A stretch of DNA of 64,000 bases from CADCVT01 sp036389485 (GCA_036389485.1 DASVPR010000050.1:235366-299365), one strand, 5' to 3'; positions 26,155 to 35,543 are shown, numbered from the stretch's first letter. Translations and numbers: made by a program. The notes: generated by a model from the sequence alone, not told the origin.

Positions 26155-26943
26155 ATGCGAGCCACCGGGGCCGTCTGCGCCTGCGGGACCGTTGCGGTCG
26201 ACGGCTGCGCCGTCTGCGGCACGCCGGTCTGCCGCGAGCACAGCTACGTCTACGACGACGCGCTCGTCTGCCGGGTCCACCTCGAGGCGCGAACGCACGC
26301 CGCGGATCGACGGCGCGCGGACGACTACGCCGATCTGCTTCGTCGGCAGGACGCGGAGTCGTCGCGATTGGTGACCGATTTCCTCGAGCGCGTCGACCCG
26401 GGCGCCGCCCGGAGCATCCAGATCGGGCGCCGAGAGGTCGTCCAGCCGCCGCGGCTCAGGACGTTGCGCGAGCGCTGGCATCAGCCGCTGAGCCCGTTCA
26501 AGCTCTCGACTGACGAGACCACGGTCCACGAATACGACTACGCACCGGCGCACGTCGTCCACGAGAGCCAAAGCTCGGACGTCAGCGACCCACCGGTCGT
26601 CTCCAACGCCCATGTCTACGTGTTCCTGACAGGACGTGTGGCCGTCTCCGAGTACCAGACACGCCAGGGGCGGCCGTTCGGAAGTCGACACAGCGGCGTG
26701 AGCAATCGCTCCCATACGGTCGTCTACTGCACGGAGGCATTTGAGCCCGCCGCCGGCTTCGAGCCGTGGCACCCTCACCCCGCCCATCTCCGCGAGGCCG
26801 GCGCCCCGATCGGCGCGCTTCCGTTCTACTACGACGGGCTCGCGCCGGTCGCCGGCCGGTGCGCGACCGCGACGGAGATCGAGGCGACGCTCCGGTGGTT
26901 CTCGGAATGCCTGAACGCCTACCTCGAGTCGCGCCGTGCTTAG
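26155..26943 (+). CDS. Hypothetical protein with Cys-rich N-terminus
   Basis: A 262-aa protein I do not recognise. The first 45 residues hold seven Cys and two His (VCACGTVAVDGCAVCGTPVC then REHSYVY and a further C-x-x-H), a likely zinc finger. The rest has a helical middle and a C-terminal half with the segment SNAHVYVFLTGRVAVSEYQT, aromatic residues and no membrane span. ATG 26155 is the first start after the divergent propeller gene. It overlaps the next small gene by eight bases. Confidence 0.65.
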   Translation: MRATGAVCACGTVAVDGCAVCGTPVCREHSYVYDDALVCRVHLEARTHAADRRRADDYADLLRRQDAESSRLVTDFLERVDPGAARSIQIGRREVVQPPRLRTLRERWHQPLSPFKLSTDETTVHEYDYAPAHVVHESQSSDVSDPPVVSNAHVYVFLTGRVAVSEYQTRQGRPFGSRHSGVSNRSHTVVYCTEAFEPAAGFEPWHPHPAHLREAGAPIGALPFYYDGLAPVAGRCATATEIEATLRWFSECLNAYLESRRA

Positions 26944-27166
26944 GACGCGAACGCAGAGCGAGTGGATCTCGGTGCCGGAGGCTTCCGGGTGGGGTGTCGA
27001 GCTCGCTGCGTCGATCGATCGCGCCGTGCACCGGATCGCCGCCGACCGGGACGTCATCAATGTCGCGGTCACGCCGATCGCAGGCCTCGGCTCGCATGGC
27101 TCGAGTCCCACGATCGGCGTCGTGGTGACCGTCGCGTGGCGGCACGAAGATGTCCCGCCTTCCTAG
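26936..27166 (+). CDS. Small hypothetical protein
   Basis: A 76-aa protein from GTG 26936, overlapping the end of the Cys-rich protein gene. It has an amphipathic helix (GVELAASIDRAVHRIAAD) followed by two beta-like stretches (VINVAVTPIAGLG, GVVVTVAWRHE). The composition looks coding, and the overlap suggests translational coupling. No function can be assigned. It ends four bases into the convergent SHOCT-domain gene. Confidence 0.5.
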   Translation: MLRTRTQSEWISVPEASGWGVELAASIDRAVHRIAADRDVINVAVTPIAGLGSHGSSPTIGVVVTVAWRHEDVPPS

Positions 27167-28110
27167 ACCTGGCTGAGGAGGTCCGCCTTCTTCTGCTCGA
27201 ACTCGGCTTGCGTGAGGACGCCTGCGTCGACCAGCTCCTTGAGCCGCCGCAACCGATCGATCGGATCCTCGGCGCGCGAGGAATGCGGGGCCGGGGCCGC
27301 GGCCGCGAGCTGTGCCCGGGTCGTCCCGCCGCGACCCGACCGTTCCCTCGACACGGCAACCCGAAGCTCGTTCACCTCGCGGGCGAGCTCGACGAGGATC
27401 GGCCGGATTCTGCCCGCGTCGACATCCGTAGGGGCGTCGGCCTGCGACGGCGCTGCCTTCAGGGCGAGTCGCTCGCGAGGCAGGCCGTAGAGCCCAGGGC
27501 CGAGCCACTCGATCGCGCCTGAGGCGAGAGCGCGCTCCGCCGCGGCCAGGAAGATCGGCGACGCGAACTCCGGAGCACCCACGCCAAGCGCCAGTTCGTC
27601 ACGCCCCGCCAGCCCGACTGCTTCGACATGAGCGACGATCGCGCGCTCGAGGAACACGACTTCGTCCGACCCGACGAGCTCCAGGTCCGCGAACCCGGTC
27701 AGCCGCCACCGCTTCGGCCCGGCGGCTTGGATGTAGCCGTCTTCGAGCGCGATCTCGAGCGCGCTCTCGAAGCCCGCATGGTGACCTCCGGCGAAGTGTC
27801 GGCTCAGCTCCTCCTCGCTCAGCTCGCCTGCCTGGCGAAGCATCTCGACGATGGTCTTGGCCATCGTGAAGGTGGGCCGAGGGTGCAGCGCCAGCGCGCG
27901 CGCCTGGTCCCAGGAGATGTGCTCGTCGTCGGACCCGAACAGCCGCGCCCCGAGGGCCTTACGCAGATCGTTCAAGCTGCGAGAGACGTCCGCCGCCTCG
28001 CCCTGGACGCGAGCCTTCGAGTCGGGCGGAAGGCGGTTCCACTCCGCCAGCACGGCGCCGGCTGTCTTCGCGAGGGCGCCCGCCTTGGCCGCGAGCAGGA
28101 CGAGTGGCAT
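27163..28110 (-). CDS. SHOCT-domain hypothetical protein
   Basis: A 315-aa soluble protein. The last 32 residues, DPIDRLRRLKELVDAGVLTQ and EFEQKKADLL, are a SHOCT domain, a short helical motif often at C-termini and thought to mediate oligomerisation. The middle shows a winged-helix-like region (FTMAKTIVEMLRQAGELSEEELSRHF). ATG 28110 is taken; GTG 28116 in the same frame is possible. It lies 30 bases downstream of the lanthipeptide transporter on the same strand, so it may be cotranscribed, but nothing links it to peptide maturation. Confidence 0.65.
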   Translation of the reverse strand: MPLVLLAAKAGALAKTAGAVLAEWNRLPPDSKARVQGEAADVSRSLNDLRKALGARLFGSDDEHISWDQARALALHPRPTFTMAKTIVEMLRQAGELSEEELSRHFAGGHHAGFESALEIALEDGYIQAAGPKRWRLTGFADLELVGSDEVVFLERAIVAHVEAVGLAGRDELALGVGAPEFASPIFLAAAERALASGAIEWLGPGLYGLPRERLALKAAPSQADAPTDVDAGRIRPILVELAREVNELRVAVSRERSGRGGTTRAQLAAAAPAPHSSRAEDPIDRLRRLKELVDAGVLTQAEFEQKKADLLSQV

Positions 28111-28139
28111 GGCCACGCGGGCAGTATCACCCAATTGGT

Positions 28140-30281
28140 CTACGTCCGCTCTCCCGCGGCGAGCAGCAGCGCGTACTCGCCGCCGGCGGCGATGAGCTCC
28201 TCGTGCGTCCCTCGTTCCGCGAAGACGCCGTCGCGCATCACGACGATCACGTCGGCGTGGCCGATCGTCGTGACGCGGTGGGCGATGACGATCTTCGTCA
28301 CGTCGAGCGACCGCAGGTTCTCGTAGACGCGCGCCTCGGTGGCGGAGTCGAGCGCGCTCGTGGCCTCGTCGAGGATGAGGATCGCCGGGCGATGCACGAG
28401 CGCCCGCGCGAGCGCGAGCCGCTGGCGCTGCCCGCCGGACAGCGACGCGCCGCCGTCGGCGAGCACGGTCTCGTAGCCGAGCGGCATGCGCATGATGTCG
28501 TCGTGGATGACGGCGATCCGGGCGGCGTCCTCGACCTCGTCCATGCTCGCCCCGGGCGCCGCCAACGTCAGGTTGTCCCGGATCGTGGTGCCGAAGAGGT
28601 ACGGATGCTGCGGGACGACCCCGATCCGCCGGCGCACGCTGAGCACGTCGAGCTCCGCCAGATCCCGCCCGTCGTAGAGCACGCGGCCGCCGGTCGGCGG
28701 GTACAGCCCGGCGATCACGTGCGCGAGCGTCGACTTGCCCGACCCGCTGCGCCCGACGATCGCCACGGTCTCGCGCGGCGAGATCGTCAGCGAGACGTCG
28801 CGCAGCACCTCGGGCCCCGAGTCGTCGTAGGCGAACCGGACCCGCTCCACCGCGATGCGCCCGCTCAAGGCGTCGACCGCCTCGCCGGCGCCGGCCTCCT
28901 GCTCGGGCGGCGCGTCGAGCACGTCGTTGATGCGCTCCATGTACGAGCCGAGCAGCTGCGCCTGCAGGCCGGTCCCGACGAGCGCGGACAGAGGCGTGAG
29001 GAGGCCCGCCGACAGCGCGCTCACGGCGAGCATCGTCCCGAGCGTCAGCCGGCCGTCGAGCACGAGCGCCGCGCCGACGCCGAGCACGAGCAGCGGCGCG
29101 CCCGTGCGCAGCGAGCCGAGCACCGAGTCGACGCCCGCGCTCAGCCTCCCGCGCGCGAGCGACGCGTTGACCTCGTCGACGAACAGGTGCGACCAGCGCT
29201 CGACGGCGCGGTGCTCGGCGCCGAGCGCCTTCAACGTCTCGATCCCCGCCAGCACCTGCACGAGGTAGGACTGTGCGCGCGACTGCGCCTGCAGCGACTC
29301 GCTCATCAGCCGGCGGTTGCGCGCCTGCGTGACGACCAGCGTCGTCACCTGCAGCACGCCCAGCGCCGCGACGACGAGCGCCATCAAAGGGCTCTCCAGG
29401 GCGATGACCACGAGGTAGAGCGAGACGAGCGCCCCGTCGAGCACGGTCGACATCGCCGTCGTCGTGAGGATCTCGCGGATCGTCGCGTTGCTGTTGAGCC
29501 GCATCATCAGGTCGCCGGCGCTGCGCCGCAGGAAGAACGCGGGCGGCAGGCGCACGAGGTGGCTGATGAAGCCGGTGGAGATCTGGAGGTCGAGGTGTGC
29601 GCGCAGGTGCAGCAGCAGGTGCGCGCGCACGAACGACGCGAGGAAGTGGAAGACGATCATCGCCCCCAGCCCGAGGACGAGCACGAGCAGCAGGTCGCGG
29701 TCGCCGGCGGGCACGACGCGGTCGACCACGACGCCGGTCATGACCGGGACGGCCAGCGCGAGGACCTGGATGAGCAGCGACACCGCCACGATGCGCGGCA
29801 GCAGCCGCGTGCGCATGAGCAGCGGGCCGACGTACCGCCACACGCTGCGCGGCTTCTCGCCCTTGCTCTTCGCGAAGTCCTGCGACGGCTCGAGCACGAT
29901 CGCGACGCCGGTGAACGCCTTGCTCAGCCGCTCCGGCGAGACGCGGTAGCGGCCGACCGCCGGGTCGAGGACGTCGGCGCTGCCGTCGCGGCGGACTCGG
30001 TCCAGGACGACGAAGTGGCTGAGCTCCCAGTGGAGGATCGAGCCGCGCGGCAGGTGCCTCAACGCCTCGAGCTCCGCGCGCACGCCGCGCGCGTGCAGTC
30101 CGTAACGCTGCGCCGCCTCGACCAGGCTCGCCGCGTCCACCCCGCCGCGGCCGGTGCCGGTCGCGCTGCGCACCTCGTCCAGGCGCGTCGGCCGGCCGTG
30201 GAGCGCGAGCGCCATGGCCAGGCACGCCGCTCCGCAGTCGGACAGCTCGAGCTGCCGGACGACCGGGATGCGCCGCCTCAT
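28140..30281 (-). CDS. Peptidase-containing ABC transporter (C39 PCAT) for lanthipeptide export
   Basis: A 713-aa transporter that cuts leaders after a double Gly and exports the core. Residues 1-130 are a C39 peptidase with catalytic Cys16 in ELSDCGAACLAM and His in ELSHFVVLDRV. Residues about 160-430 are the six-helix membrane domain. The ATPase domain has Walker A VGRSGSGKST, signature ASLSGGQRQR, Walker B ILILDEATSALDS and the switch IAHRVTT. ATG 30281 is chosen because it begins four bases before the adaptor gene's stop and right at the peptidase domain. The VAGG leaders at 35-36 kb and 17 kb are the expected substrates. Confidence 0.92.
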   Translation of the reverse strand: MRRRIPVVRQLELSDCGAACLAMALALHGRPTRLDEVRSATGTGRGGVDAASLVEAAQRYGLHARGVRAELEALRHLPRGSILHWELSHFVVLDRVRRDGSADVLDPAVGRYRVSPERLSKAFTGVAIVLEPSQDFAKSKGEKPRSVWRYVGPLLMRTRLLPRIVAVSLLIQVLALAVPVMTGVVVDRVVPAGDRDLLLVLVLGLGAMIVFHFLASFVRAHLLLHLRAHLDLQISTGFISHLVRLPPAFFLRRSAGDLMMRLNSNATIREILTTTAMSTVLDGALVSLYLVVIALESPLMALVVAALGVLQVTTLVVTQARNRRLMSESLQAQSRAQSYLVQVLAGIETLKALGAEHRAVERWSHLFVDEVNASLARGRLSAGVDSVLGSLRTGAPLLVLGVGAALVLDGRLTLGTMLAVSALSAGLLTPLSALVGTGLQAQLLGSYMERINDVLDAPPEQEAGAGEAVDALSGRIAVERVRFAYDDSGPEVLRDVSLTISPRETVAIVGRSGSGKSTLAHVIAGLYPPTGGRVLYDGRDLAELDVLSVRRRIGVVPQHPYLFGTTIRDNLTLAAPGASMDEVEDAARIAVIHDDIMRMPLGYETVLADGGASLSGGQRQRLALARALVHRPAILILDEATSALDSATEARVYENLRSLDVTKIVIAHRVTTIGHADVIVVMRDGVFAERGTHEELIAAGGEYALLLAAGERT

Positions 30282-30727
30282 CGCTCCGACGACGAGCCGG
30301 GGATCAGGTCCGCGATCAGCGGGCGCTCGCCCACCTTGATCTCCAGGACGCCCGGGCCCGGCTCGATCTCCTCGCGCGCCCGCGCCGTCACCGCCACCGC
30401 GCCTGACTGCGGCGCCCCGACCTGCTCGATCACGACGTCCGCGCGGTCCCCGGTCTCGGTCAGTGCGAACTCGGCAGTCGCGCCGCGCCGCGGGGCATCC
30501 TTCGCGGGCACGACCGCGCGCACCGTCGTGCCCTGCCCCACCGCGGGCGCGAGCCGCACCCGGTCCACGTCGATCAGCGCGGCGGCCGCGACAGCCGCGA
30601 TCGCGAGGGCGAGCAGCGTCCAGAAGGCGACGGCCGTCCACCGGGGCGCGACGCGCACGACGTCGCCGGCCCCGCGCCCGCGGCGGATGTACTCCACCGC
30701 CTCCTCGCGGAACAGCGGCTCGGTCAT
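30278..30727 (-). CDS. Short HlyD-like membrane fusion protein
   Basis: A 149-aa protein with a cytoplasmic N-terminus (LFREEAVEYIRRGRG), one membrane span at about residues 31-54 (AVAFWTLLALAIAAVAAAAL) and a beta-rich external domain ending VGERPLIADLIPG. The N-terminal pattern matches HlyD-type adaptors of C39 transporters, but these are usually 400 aa or more, with a coiled-coil hairpin. Here the hairpin is missing. The gene overlaps both the transporter and the LanB gene by four bases, so it is a coupled part of the export complex. A single-membrane host may not need the long form. Confidence 0.65.
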   Translation of the reverse strand: MTEPLFREEAVEYIRRGRGAGDVVRVAPRWTAVAFWTLLALAIAAVAAAALIDVDRVRLAPAVGQGTTVRAVVPAKDAPRRGATAEFALTETGDRADVVIEQVGAPQSGAVAVTARAREEIEPGPGVLEIKVGERPLIADLIPGSSSER

Positions 30728-33700
30728 GCGCGGCTGCGGCGGGCGGCGCGCGCCATGTAGAGGCGGTCCAGCACGTCGTACAGGACCATCTCATGCGCGC
30801 GGTGCGCGGAGCGCAGCAGGCGGTTCGTCTGCATGTGCGCGAGGTCGGAGGCGAGCTGGGGGAGCGTCACCTCGAGCCGGCCCGCCTCCGCGAGCGCGCG
30901 CAGCGCGGCGAGGGGCTCGGCGATGGCCTCGGAGCGGCGGTCGAGGATCGCGAGGCCGGCGGCGAGGGGCCCGCCGGCCGGCTCGGCGTCGCCGCGCAGC
31001 AGCGCGCCCAGCGACTCGCGCTCGTCGCGGAACCTTGCGCCCACCGCCTTCTTCAGCGACGCGTCGGCGCGGTGCTCGCGCGCCATCGCGTCCCGCAGGC
31101 GCCGGACCGTCGCGTGCTGCGCCTCCGGGTCGTCGAGGAGGTCGGCCATGATCCGGTCGATGCCGGCGAGCGCGAGGCGCCAGCGCGCGTCGGCGCCGGC
31201 GTCCCCGGCCACCAGCGCCATCAGCTCGAGGGCGGACTCGCTGTCGGCGTGGAACACCCGCTCGCACAGCTCGACCGCCTCCTCGCCGCCGTAGCGCTCC
31301 TGCTCGCGCTCGTACGTGCCCAGTTCCAGCTTCCACAGGCGGCCGCGGCGGGCCTCGACCTCCGCCGCCGCGTGCAGCCGCGGGAGGATCGCTGTCGCGT
31401 CCCCGCGGATCCGCAGGCGTAGGTGCCAGTCCGGGTCGCCGTAGCGGATGAAGAACCACTGCTCGGCGTCCGCGACGAGCGGCGCGACGAGGTCGCGCAG
31501 CAGCGCGTCGGCAGTCGCGGAGCCCGTGTAGAGCCGCGCGTACAGCCATTCGCCGCCGGGGAGGAAGCGGCGCGGCCTGGTGACCGGCGCGCCCGGCGCC
31601 GGTCGCGGCACCGGCTGCACCGGCTCGCGCACGCGCGTGAACGGGACGAGCAGCTCGCTCGTGTAGCGACCGTCCGGGCCGGCGACGCACAGCTCGGAGG
31701 GGTCGGGCCAGAGCTCGACGAGCCGGATGCTCGGCCGCGGCGCCGCCAACCGGACGAGCGTGTCCTGCGCGACCACCGAGTCGAGGTCGAGCACGAGCTC
31801 GTTGTCGCCGTCGGCCAGCGCGACCCAGCGCGGCAGGCGCCGGCGCTCGCGCAGCGCGGCGACCGCCCGCCACCGCTCCGCGTCGCCGCGCGCGTCGGCG
31901 GCCGCCCGGAGCTCGTCGCGGCGCACGATCCACCGCGCGCGGTCGAGCACCGTGCGTCCCTCGACCACGCGCGGCAGGAACGGCGCCGCGTCGAGCGCGC
32001 CCCAGTTCCACACGATGCCGTCGGCGACGCCCTGGCCCTGGAGCGTGCCGAGGAAGCGGAAGATCCCCAACGAGGACGCGAGCGCGTAGTTGTACGCGCT
32101 CGTCAGGCGGGGCTCGACCTCGCACCCGAGGCGCCGCGAGCGCAGGACGATCCGGTCGCCGCGCACGGAGACGAGCAGGTCATCGACCCGCAGCACGGCG
32201 TCGCGCGGCGCGCCGGAGCGGCCGAGGAACTCCAGCTCGTGGCCCCGGAGCAGCGGTCGCGCGATGAGCTTCCCGGTGCGACCCTCCGGCAGGTGGGCCA
32301 CTTCGGCGAAGACGGCGTGGGGCCGTAGGCCCTCCTCGCGGCGGAGGTGGTCGCGCACGGCGCCGGCGAGCTGCGGGTCGGCGTGGCAGACGCGGCCGAG
32401 CAGCCGAGCGCCCGAGGGGCCGGCGGCGCCGTGCAGGCGCACGCGGAAGTCGTCGTCCGAGACGGCGACGCTGAACAGCGGGGCGAACGCGTCCGGCACG
32501 GCCGCGTGCTCGTCGTGGCGCAGCGCGGCGAGGTCGGCCTCGTCCAGCACCAGCTCGCGCTCGCCCGACTCCACCGTCTGCATGACGCGACGCAGCAGGT
32601 GGAGCCCGCGCGGCCCGAGCCGCGCCGCCTCCGGTTCGGAGGGCGGCCACGGGAGCCCGCGCACGAGCGGCGACGCCTCGACGCCCGGCGAGGCCGACGC
32701 CTCGAACCCGATGCCGATCTCCTCGTCGAGCGCCTCGACGAGCGGGACCTCCTGGTCCTCCCAGCGCGCGCGGAACGCGGATCGCCACGCGGCCAGCGCG
32801 GGGGAGCCCTGCGCCGGCTGCAGCGTCGCGAGGACGTCGATCGCCCGCGCGACCTCGTTGACGACCGCGCGCCCCAGCTCCGCGCGGGCGGCCGGCTTGA
32901 CCAGCTCGGCGACGAGCGAGCGGCGCGGGTCCAGGCCGCCGGAGGCGAGCGGCTCGAGCGCGGCCGCGACCTCGTCGTAGGCCTGGGGCGCCGCGCCCAG
33001 GCCCGCAGCGTCGACGCGGTGAAGCGCGGCGCGCGCAGCGGCCAGGCCGGCCGCCGCGGTGGCGGCGCCGTCCGCGGTCCCGTCCAGCTCCCCGAGGCGA
33101 GCGAGGAACGCGGCGGCGGGCTCCTCGCCCGTGACCGGCGGGACGAGGTCGCCCTCCAGGATCTGCGCGTCGACGAGCTGCTGGACGTACCCCTTCGCCT
33201 GCTCCGCGTCGGCGCCGTGCTCGACCAGGACGGCAGCCAGCGCCTCGGCCGTCGCGCCGTCGCGCGCGCGCTCGACGACCACGCGCAGCGGGGCGCCGCC
33301 GTCGGCGGCGACCAGCTCGTAGGTCCGCCGGGCGCCCGCGGTGCGCCCTCGGGCGTAGCGCCAGCGTCCGCCGGCCTCGTACAGCGCGCTGCTCGGCCGG
33401 AACCGCAGCCGGCTCCGGATCGGCGGGTCCTCCGAGAGCCGCTCGGCGAGGGCGGTGACGAACTGAGGGTCGATGGTGGTGCGCCGCCGTGCCTCCGGAC
33501 GGGGACCGAGCTCGAGCGCGGTCCGCTGCCCGAGCACGCCGAGCGTCGTCCCCGCCATGAGGCCGAACGGCGTCGGCCGCGCGCACATGCGCGCGACGTA
33601 GCGGAGCGCCGCGCGCACGAGCTTGGCGTCCGGCTCGGCGCCGCCCGCGACCCACGGCTCGAGCCGCTCGGCGAGGTCGGGGCTCGCGAGCCGGAGCGCG

Positions 33701-33897
33701 TCGCCGACCTCAGGCAGGGCCAGGATCTCGTGCAGGCGCGCGGTGAAGGCGGCTCGGTCGCGCGCGAGGGCGGCGTCCAGGGCGTCGTCGCCCTCGCGCG
33801 GCGCCTCCGCGCCCGCGCTGCACCCCTCCAACAGATCGAAGGGGAGCAGCGGCGTGCGGAGGACGAGGAAGCCGTCGGGTCGGGCCTCGCGGCTCAC
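30724..33897 (-). CDS. lanB: Class I lanthipeptide dehydratase, full-length (LanB)
   Basis: A 1057-aa enzyme that dehydrates Ser and Thr of the precursor using glutamyl-tRNA. The N-terminal glutamylation domain has the family segment RYVARMCARPTPFGLMAG (near residue 98) and later ALASSLGIFRFLGTLQ. The C-terminal elimination domain (SpaB_C) begins near RRFLPGGEWLYARLYTG, with FFIRYGDPDWHLRLRIRG and LWKLELGTYERE. Both domains sit on one chain, as in classical NisB. It overlaps the LanC and adaptor genes by four bases each, so the whole set is one operon with the five precursor genes upstream. Confidence 0.93.
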   Translation of the reverse strand: MSREARPDGFLVLRTPLLPFDLLEGCSAGAEAPREGDDALDAALARDRAAFTARLHEILALPEVGDALRLASPDLAERLEPWVAGGAEPDAKLVRAALRYVARMCARPTPFGLMAGTTLGVLGQRTALELGPRPEARRRTTIDPQFVTALAERLSEDPPIRSRLRFRPSSALYEAGGRWRYARGRTAGARRTYELVAADGGAPLRVVVERARDGATAEALAAVLVEHGADAEQAKGYVQQLVDAQILEGDLVPPVTGEEPAAAFLARLGELDGTADGAATAAAGLAAARAALHRVDAAGLGAAPQAYDEVAAALEPLASGGLDPRRSLVAELVKPAARAELGRAVVNEVARAIDVLATLQPAQGSPALAAWRSAFRARWEDQEVPLVEALDEEIGIGFEASASPGVEASPLVRGLPWPPSEPEAARLGPRGLHLLRRVMQTVESGERELVLDEADLAALRHDEHAAVPDAFAPLFSVAVSDDDFRVRLHGAAGPSGARLLGRVCHADPQLAGAVRDHLRREEGLRPHAVFAEVAHLPEGRTGKLIARPLLRGHELEFLGRSGAPRDAVLRVDDLLVSVRGDRIVLRSRRLGCEVEPRLTSAYNYALASSLGIFRFLGTLQGQGVADGIVWNWGALDAAPFLPRVVEGRTVLDRARWIVRRDELRAAADARGDAERWRAVAALRERRRLPRWVALADGDNELVLDLDSVVAQDTLVRLAAPRPSIRLVELWPDPSELCVAGPDGRYTSELLVPFTRVREPVQPVPRPAPGAPVTRPRRFLPGGEWLYARLYTGSATADALLRDLVAPLVADAEQWFFIRYGDPDWHLRLRIRGDATAILPRLHAAAEVEARRGRLWKLELGTYEREQERYGGEEAVELCERVFHADSESALELMALVAGDAGADARWRLALAGIDRIMADLLDDPEAQHATVRRLRDAMAREHRADASLKKAVGARFRDERESLGALLRGDAEPAGGPLAAGLAILDRRSEAIAEPLAALRALAEAGRLEVTLPQLASDLAHMQTNRLLRSAHRAHEMVLYDVLDRLYMARAARRSRA

Positions 33898-35051
33898 GCG
33901 GCGCTCGCCTCCGCTACGCGGACCTGCGGCAGGGAGATGAGCAGGCAGCGGTCCCAGTCCGGCGCGACGTCGGTCGCCGCTCCGGCCAGCGCGAGCGCCA
34001 CGCCCGCGATCCCGGCGAGGAAGCCCGGGCCCTGCACGTCGCCGCCGGTCTCGTTCGGGTCACCGGGGTCCCACACGCTGAAGCCGCCGAGCTCGCCGCG
34101 CGGCGACCGCAGCGCGAGCGTGTGCTCGACCCAGCGCGCGGCCATCGCGCCCAGCTCCTCCCGCCCCGTCGCCTCGCGCAGCCGCCCGCACAGCTGGGCC
34201 AGCCCGGCGGAGCCGTGGCAGAGGCTCGCACCGGTCACGCCGGAGGCGTCGTGGCCGCGCGCGAGCATCAGGTCGACCGCGCGGTCGACCAGCGCGCGCC
34301 AGTCCTCGCGCTCGCGCACTGCGGCGGCGTGCAGCAGCGCGACCGCGACGCCCGGGTCGCCGTAGCACCACGCCAGCCGCGCCGGGAACGCCTCGACGCC
34401 GGGACCCACGAAGAACGGCCAGAGCGCGGGCGCGTCCTCCAGGACCTGGCTCTCGAGCCAGGCGACCGAGGCGTCGAGGAGCGGCGCGGCGCTGTCGACG
34501 CCTGCCGCCACGGCTCCCGCGAGCACCGCGGTGACGCCCGGGACCCCGTGCGCGAGACCGAGGTTGTAGTAGCCGTCGGGCGCGCGCTCGCGGGTGTCGG
34601 GATGCAGCTCCTCCGGCCGCGTGAACCACGTCGCCCTGCCGTCGCTGTGCTCCGCACGGGCCGCCAGCGCACCGACGACCAGCTCGAGCAGCTCCGCGCC
34701 GGCGGGCGAGGGTAGCCGCTCGAGCGCGTAGACGCCGACGCCGACGACGCCGCTGACGTGGTCGTACACCCCCGGCCAGCCGCGGCGGCGCAGGAGGTCG
34801 ACGAGCGCTTCGTCGACCGGGGCGGTCGCGCCCTCGGCGTCCGCCCGCGCGCGGCGCGCCAGGTGCGCGATCGTCCACGCGACGCCGGTGAAGCCCTGGA
34901 GGAGGCCCGGCCCGAGCGGCTGGGCGGTGACGCCCGCGGTCGCGCGCCGCAGCGCGATCCCCGCCGCCTCCGCGTACCCGCGGCCCGGGAGGGCGTCGTC
35001 GAGGTAGGAGAGCGCGAGGGCGCGCCCCGCGGCGCCTCGCGACAGCGACAC
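33894..35051 (-). CDS. lanC: Lanthipeptide cyclase (LanC)
   Basis: Zinc-dependent cyclase that adds Cys thiols to dehydrated residues. The alpha-toroid repeats show LLQGFTGVAWTIAHLA, VYDHVSGVVGVGVYALE, LGLAHGVPGVTAVLAG, AWCYGDPGVAVALLH and ASLCHGSAGLAQLCGR; the Cys in CYG and the Cys-His in CHG are the zinc ligands. GTG 35051 gives 385 aa and is the only usual start in frame. The family's N-terminal helix is nevertheless readable just upstream (LGAWRPYLPAAAREGALAA), extending to the end of the first precursor gene. A CTG at 35177, overlapping the precursor stop, is the likely alternative start. Confidence 0.9.
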   Translation of the reverse strand: MSLSRGAAGRALALSYLDDALPGRGYAEAAGIALRRATAGVTAQPLGPGLLQGFTGVAWTIAHLARRARADAEGATAPVDEALVDLLRRRGWPGVYDHVSGVVGVGVYALERLPSPAGAELLELVVGALAARAEHSDGRATWFTRPEELHPDTRERAPDGYYNLGLAHGVPGVTAVLAGAVAAGVDSAAPLLDASVAWLESQVLEDAPALWPFFVGPGVEAFPARLAWCYGDPGVAVALLHAAAVREREDWRALVDRAVDLMLARGHDASGVTGASLCHGSAGLAQLCGRLREATGREELGAMAARWVEHTLALRSPRGELGGFSVWDPGDPNETGGDVQGPGFLAGIAGVALALAGAATDVAPDWDRCLLISLPQVRVAEASAA

Positions 35052-35170
35052 GTCGGCGCCCTCGCCAGGAAGCTCCGCGTCCTCCGGAACCGCGAGCAGG
35101 TCCCCCAGCTCCGCGGCGGCGGCGAGCGCCCCCTCGCGCGCCGCCGCGGGCAGGTACGGTCGCCAGGCCC

Positions 35171-35338
35171 CTAGCAGGTGATCGTCGGGGTCCCGGTGCA
35201 GTAGTACGTCGGGAGCACGGGCGTGATGCAGCCGTCGAGCGTCGGCGGCTTCGCGCCGCCGGCGACCTGCTCCAGCTCGTCGCCCGTAAGCTCGCGAATC
35301 GTCTCGGTGCTCAGCTCGAGCTCGTCGAACTCGTTCAC
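35171..35338 (-). CDS. Lanthipeptide precursor A1
   Basis: A 55-aa peptide from GTG 35338. The leader reads VNEFDELELSTETIRELTGD then ELEQVAGG; the core after the double Gly is AKPPTLDGCITPVLPTYY plus CTGTPTITC, with three Cys and seven Ser/Thr-type residues. It is closest to the LanC gene, four bases after A2. The stop codon overlaps the region that encodes the missing N-terminus of LanC. Confidence 0.85.
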   Translation of the reverse strand: MNEFDELELSTETIRELTGDELEQVAGGAKPPTLDGCITPVLPTYYCTGTPTITC

Positions 35339-35342
35339 GGCT

Positions 35343-35543
35343 CTAGCCGCCCGTGCACGGCGCGTTGAGCGACGGGTAGTAGCCCGTGCAGTTGTTCGTC
35401 GGGATGAGGTCCGTCCAGGTGCCGGTAAAGCACCCGTCGATCGTCGGCACCTTCTGCGCGCCGCCCGCGACTTGGCCGAGCTCGTCGCCCGTCAGCTCGC
35501 GGATCGTCTCGGTGTTCAGCTCCAGCTTGTCGAAGTCGTGCAT
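35343..35543 (-). CDS. Lanthipeptide precursor A2
   Basis: A 66-aa peptide from ATG 35543 with a gggagacg ribosome site. The leader MHDFDKLELNTETIRELTGD plus ELGQVAGG is shared with its neighbours. The core starts AQKVPTIDGCFTGTWTDLIP and ends SLNAPCTGG, with three Cys and many Thr. The block YPSxNxPCT is shared with A3, so these two are sister copies. Confidence 0.88.
   Translation of the reverse strand: MHDFDKLELNTETIRELTGDELGQVAGGAQKVPTIDGCFTGTWTDLIPTNNCTGYYPSLNAPCTGG

Noticed and set aside
26950..28100. SHOCT-domain gene as part of the lanthipeptide machinery
   Set aside because: Same strand and close, but no modification, immunity or regulatory motif; kept as an unrelated or unknown gene.
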